Assembly: GCA_030042765.1 (NCBI GenBank)
Contig: JASHZA010000401.1
Location: 1 to 7,558, forward strand
Source: Candidatus Binataceae bacterium
GTDB lineage: Bacteria > Desulfobacterota > Binatia > Binatales > Binataceae
DNA length: 7,558 bases
Direction of reading: 5' to 3'
In this document: one piece after another, positions 5,315-7,558 of the stretch
Layout: each line of letters opens with the position of its first letter
Position numbering within the stretch: the stretch's first letter is position 1
Position numbers and translations under genes: made by a program
The notes under the pieces: model-generated
What the model saw: the letters and a program-made list of their open reading frames with translations, nothing else
What the model was told of the DNA's origin: nothing
Databases searched by the model: none

Positions 5315-6334
5315 ATGCCACAGGCACATGCCGATTTCCGGGAGCTTCAAGGCGCCAACCGGCGACAGACCGAGCTGCTCGTGGTGGTCTTTCTTGTGCT
5401 TTTCTGCGCCCTCGGCTTCGGGCTGGATATCCTCGTCGGTGCGCTCAGAATTGTCGATGGGCATCTGGTCGGCTTTCCCTTTCTGACCATTGCCGCGCTC
5501 ATCATCGGTTCCATCCAGGCACTATTCTCATATTACGGCGGCGCCAGCCTGGTGCTGATGTCGGCGCATGCGAGGCAACTGATGCCGGACTCGCCGAAGC
5601 ATCAGATGGTGCTCGACGTGGTTCGCGAGATGGCGCTGGCGGCGCGGATGCCGGTGCCGCGCGCATACGTTATCGCCGATCCTGCGCCCAATGCGTTCGC
5701 GACCGGACGCGATCCTGCGCATTCGGTAATTTGCGTCACGCAGGGGCTGATCGACGAGATGGACCGCGAGGAACTGCAAGGGGTGATCGGCCATGAAATG
5801 GCGCATATCCGGGACTACGATATCCGCACCATGATGATGATCGCGGTGCTGGTCGGGGGCGTCGCGATGCTGGCGGATTTTGTGGTGCGCTGGTCATTTT
5901 ATGGAGGGTTCGGCGGCCGCAGCGGCCGGAGCCAAAGCGGCGAGGGCGGCGGCGAAGCAGGCGCGATCATCGTGATCCTGGTCTTCGTGCTCGCGATACT
6001 AGCACCACTATTCTCACAACTGATCGCCATGGCCGTGTCGCGCGAGCGAGAGTACCTGGCGGATGCGTCGTCGGTCGAATTCACGCGCAACCCGCGGGCG
6101 CTGCTGCGCGCGTTGGAGCATATCGCCCAAACCGAATCGCCGCTGAGCCACGCCTCCCGCGGTATCGCGCATCTTTTTATCGTAAACCCGCTCGAAGGCG
6201 CGTGCGAAAGCGGAGAGGGGTTCTTTGATAATCTGCTATCGACCCATCCGCCGCTCCCACGCCGGATAGCCCGGTTGCGCGGGCTGCTGGGCGAGCCGGC
6301 GATATCACCGGCCTCGGGTGTGGCCCATTCCTGA
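5315..6334 (+). CDS. htpX: M48 family metalloprotease HtpX
   Basis: An integral inner-membrane zinc endopeptidase of family M48, which degrades damaged or misfolded membrane proteins. From ATG 5315 it has 339 residues, a little longer than E. coli HtpX. Two membrane helices lie at about 20-42 and 53-75. The zinc motif HEMAH follows at 160-164 (GVIGHEMAHIRDYD), with catalytic Glu161 between the two zinc histidines. Two more helices lie at about 173-191 and 216-240, separated by a Gly/Ser-rich loop (GGFGGRSGRSQSGEGGGE). The third zinc ligand is Glu246 in SREREYLAD, and the C-terminal signature STHPPLPRRIARL is at 309-321. The frame is open upstream into lemA, but ATG 5315 gives the conventional N-terminus and clears the lemA stop. 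No strong ribosome site is visible, so translation may depend on lemA. It converges with smpB, 19 bp apart. Confidence 0.95.
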   Translation: MPQAHADFRELQGANRRQTELLVVVFLVLFCALGFGLDILVGALRIVDGHLVGFPFLTIAALIIGSIQALFSYYGGASLVLMSAHARQLMPDSPKHQMVLDVVREMALAARMPVPRAYVIADPAPNAFATGRDPAHSVICVTQGLIDEMDREELQGVIGHEMAHIRDYDIRTMMMIAVLVGGVAMLADFVVRWSFYGGFGGRSGRSQSGEGGGEAGAIIVILVFVLAILAPLFSQLIAMAVSREREYLADASSVEFTRNPRALLRALEHIAQTESPLSHASRGIAHLFIVNPLEGACESGEGFFDNLLSTHPPLPRRIARLRGLLGEPAISPASGVAHS

Positions 6335-6353
6335 AGCGCAAGCGGCGCGTCGC

Positions 6354-6845
6354 CTAGCGATTACGCCCCTTCAACGCGCGCTCGATCTCCCGGCGACTGG
6401 TTTTGCGCGCTATGGCCTCGCGCTTGTCGTAGAGCCGCTTGCCTTTGGCCAGCGCGATCTCGACCTTGGCCCGTCCATTCTTGAAATAGATCCTGAGCGG
6501 CACGAGTGAATAACCGCGCTCGCGTACGCGGCCCCAAAGGCGATCGATCTCGCGCCGATGCATCAGGAGCTTGCGCGGGCGCGTCTCCTTATGGCCGAAC
6601 TGGCCGGCCGGAGCGTAGGTTCCGATATGGACACCGTACAGAAACGCCTCACCGCCCTTGATGCGCGCGTAGCTATCGCGCAGGTTCGCGCGATGGTCGC
6701 GCAACGACTTCACTTCGGTTCCAAGCAGGGCGAGACCCGACTCCACCGACTCCTCGATGAAGAAATCGTGACGTGCCTTCCTGTTCTCCGCGACGAGGTC
6801 GTAACCGTCCTTGGCGGCCCCCGTTTTTGCCTTCTCCCGCGCCAT
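6354..6845 (-). CDS. smpB: SsrA-binding protein SmpB
   Basis: Binds tmRNA (SsrA) and brings it to stalled ribosomes for trans-translation. The 163 residues are about usual. After a lysine-rich N-terminus come the core signatures: ENRKARHDFFIEESVESG (20-37), LLGTEVKSLRDHRANLRDSY (40-59) and GVHIGTY.PAG.FGH. Then come the tRNA-mimicking surface RPRKLLMHRREI (89-100), GYSLVPLRIYFKNGRAKVEI (111-130) and ALAKGKRLYDKREAI, with DKRE at 140-143. The basic C-terminal tail (RKTSRREIERALKGRNR) enters the mRNA channel in known homologues. The start at 6845 gives a normal N-terminus; the Shine-Dalgarno is weak. A TATAAG-like -10 lies on the minus strand about 50 bases upstream, without a matching -35. The tmRNA gene, sometimes adjacent, is not visible here. 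Confidence 0.97.
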   Translation of the reverse strand: MAREKAKTGAAKDGYDLVAENRKARHDFFIEESVESGLALLGTEVKSLRDHRANLRDSYARIKGGEAFLYGVHIGTYAPAGQFGHKETRPRKLLMHRREIDRLWGRVRERGYSLVPLRIYFKNGRAKVEIALAKGKRLYDKREAIARKTSRREIERALKGRNR

Positions 6846-7039
6846 CGCCCAGCGAGTTTATCGCGCGGCGCGCTGTGCTTATAGATAGGCAGATTGCGCG
6901 CGCGGGCCATTCCCACCTCCATTGATCCGCTAGGATGTGGACTCAAATGAGGCCGAAAACGGTTTCTTCTGGCGTCGCGGCGGAACCCTTAATCGCTGCG
7001 CAACGACAAGCTGCTACGTCATCCCCCGGGGTTCCTACG

Positions 7040-7045
7040 AGGAGG
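7040..7045 (+). promoter_or_regulatory. Strong Shine-Dalgarno of the phosphoesterase gene
   Basis: AGGAGG at 7040-7045 is a perfect ribosome site six bases before ATG 7052. It decides this start over other frames. No convincing promoter is visible in 6846-7040. Confidence 0.8.
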
Positions 7046-7051
7046 ACAATC

Positions 7052-7558
7052 ATGTCACAAAGAGGGTCTGCAAAACCTTGTTGGTTAGTGGTGGCCGCGG
7101 TGTCTGTTGCAATGGTGGCCTTCGGCGCCGGCATCTCGCACGCAAGAACGCCCGAAGGACACACCGCGACGCCGATCAGGCATTTGATCGTGATCGTTGG
7201 CGAGAACCACACTTTTGACAATGTCTTCGGCGGCTATCGGCCGAGGAAGGGACAGTCGGTCTTCAACCTGCTATCCGAAGGAATCATCAACGCCGACGGA
7301 ACGCCGGGTGCAAACTTCTCGAAGGCGGCGCAGAATCTGGCGACCGATACAAAGACTTATTCGCCTACCCCGGCCGTCGCGCGGCCATACGTGACGCTGC
7401 CTCAGCCAAACACGACCTACGCCTTCGGTCAGCCTCAAGGCGTTCCGGATATGCGCTTTCCGGCGAACCTGCCTAACGGCCCCTTCCAGGTCAGCAAGTA
7501 TGCATCCTATCAGCCTGGTTTCACCGGTGACCCGGTCCATCGCTTTTTCCAGATGTGG
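7052..7558 (+). CDS. Exported phosphoesterase (PF04185-like), N-terminal part
   Basis: The frame starting at ATG 7052 stays open for 169 codons to the window end, so the C-terminus is missing. The N-terminus is a Sec-type signal: a short basic start, hydrophobic WLVVAAVSVAMVAFGAG (11-27), and likely cleavage after SHA (29-31). The mature protein begins with the phosphoesterase signature PIRHLIVIVGENHTFDNVFG (41-60). The Glu51-Asn52 pair and Asp56 correspond to the first metal-binding region of the superfamily that holds bacterial phospholipase C and acid phosphatase AcpA. Later residues include a Tyr/Pro-rich stretch and GDPVHRFFQMW near the end, also typical (the family often has '..H.F.Q...Q'). 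The substrate (phospholipid, phosphate ester or other) is not determinable. Its location should be periplasmic or secreted. Confidence 0.88.
   Translation, partial: MSQRGSAKPCWLVVAAVSVAMVAFGAGISHARTPEGHTATPIRHLIVIVGENHTFDNVFGGYRPRKGQSVFNLLSEGIINADGTPGANFSKAAQNLATDTKTYSPTPAVARPYVTLPQPNTTYAFGQPQGVPDMRFPANLPNGPFQVSKYASYQPGFTGDPVHRFFQMW

Noticed and set aside
6846..7051. tmRNA (ssrA) gene beside smpB
   Set aside because: No alanyl-acceptor-like ends or tag-coding region could be found in this 206-bp interval.

Overview
The window is about 7.5 kb of GC-rich chromosomal DNA, apparently from a Gram-negative bacterium. The support for this is a lipoprotein signal peptide, an HtpX/LemA pair and an MsbA-type ABC exporter remnant. 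The gene set is mostly housekeeping and stress genes: coaE, a TrmN6-type methyltransferase, a small heat-shock protein, lemA, htpX and smpB. I see no CRISPR array, tRNA, rRNA, transposase or phage gene. The style fits a soil or subsurface lineage such as a deltaproteobacterial or Binatota-like group. That placement is a guess, because nothing here is diagnostic.

Layout. 1-148: edge sequence with no confident gene. 149-919 (+): a lipoprotein whose reading frame breaks near base 886; its natural C-terminus seems to continue in another frame to base 999. 1096-1701 (-): coaE. 1702-2054: a scar-like interval. It holds the last 54 codons of a decayed ABC exporter on the minus strand (from the H-loop onward) and a cluster of alternative hairpins. 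2055-2948 (+): an alpha/beta hydrolase, converging on and overlapping by 20 bp the TrmN6-like methyltransferase (2929-3672, -). The methyltransferase start codon overlaps that of a divergent 67-residue TPR-like ORF (3671-3874, +). 4079-4501 (+): Hsp20, with a strong Shine-Dalgarno and a structured leader, followed by a long hairpin. 4681-5265 and 5315-6334 (+): lemA-htpX. 6354-6845 (-): smpB, converging on htpX. 7052-7558 (+): the N-terminal part of an exported PF04185-type phosphoesterase that runs off the window.

Functionally, hsp20, lemA-htpX and smpB concern protein quality control: aggregation holding, membrane proteolysis and ribosome rescue. They lie within about 2.8 kb, but strand changes and a probable terminator show they are not one operon. 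I found no convincing new multi-gene system. The items most worth checking are the frameshifted lipoprotein, the ABC exporter remnant with its neighbouring hairpins, the overlapping divergent starts at 3670-3673, and the Hsp20 leader.
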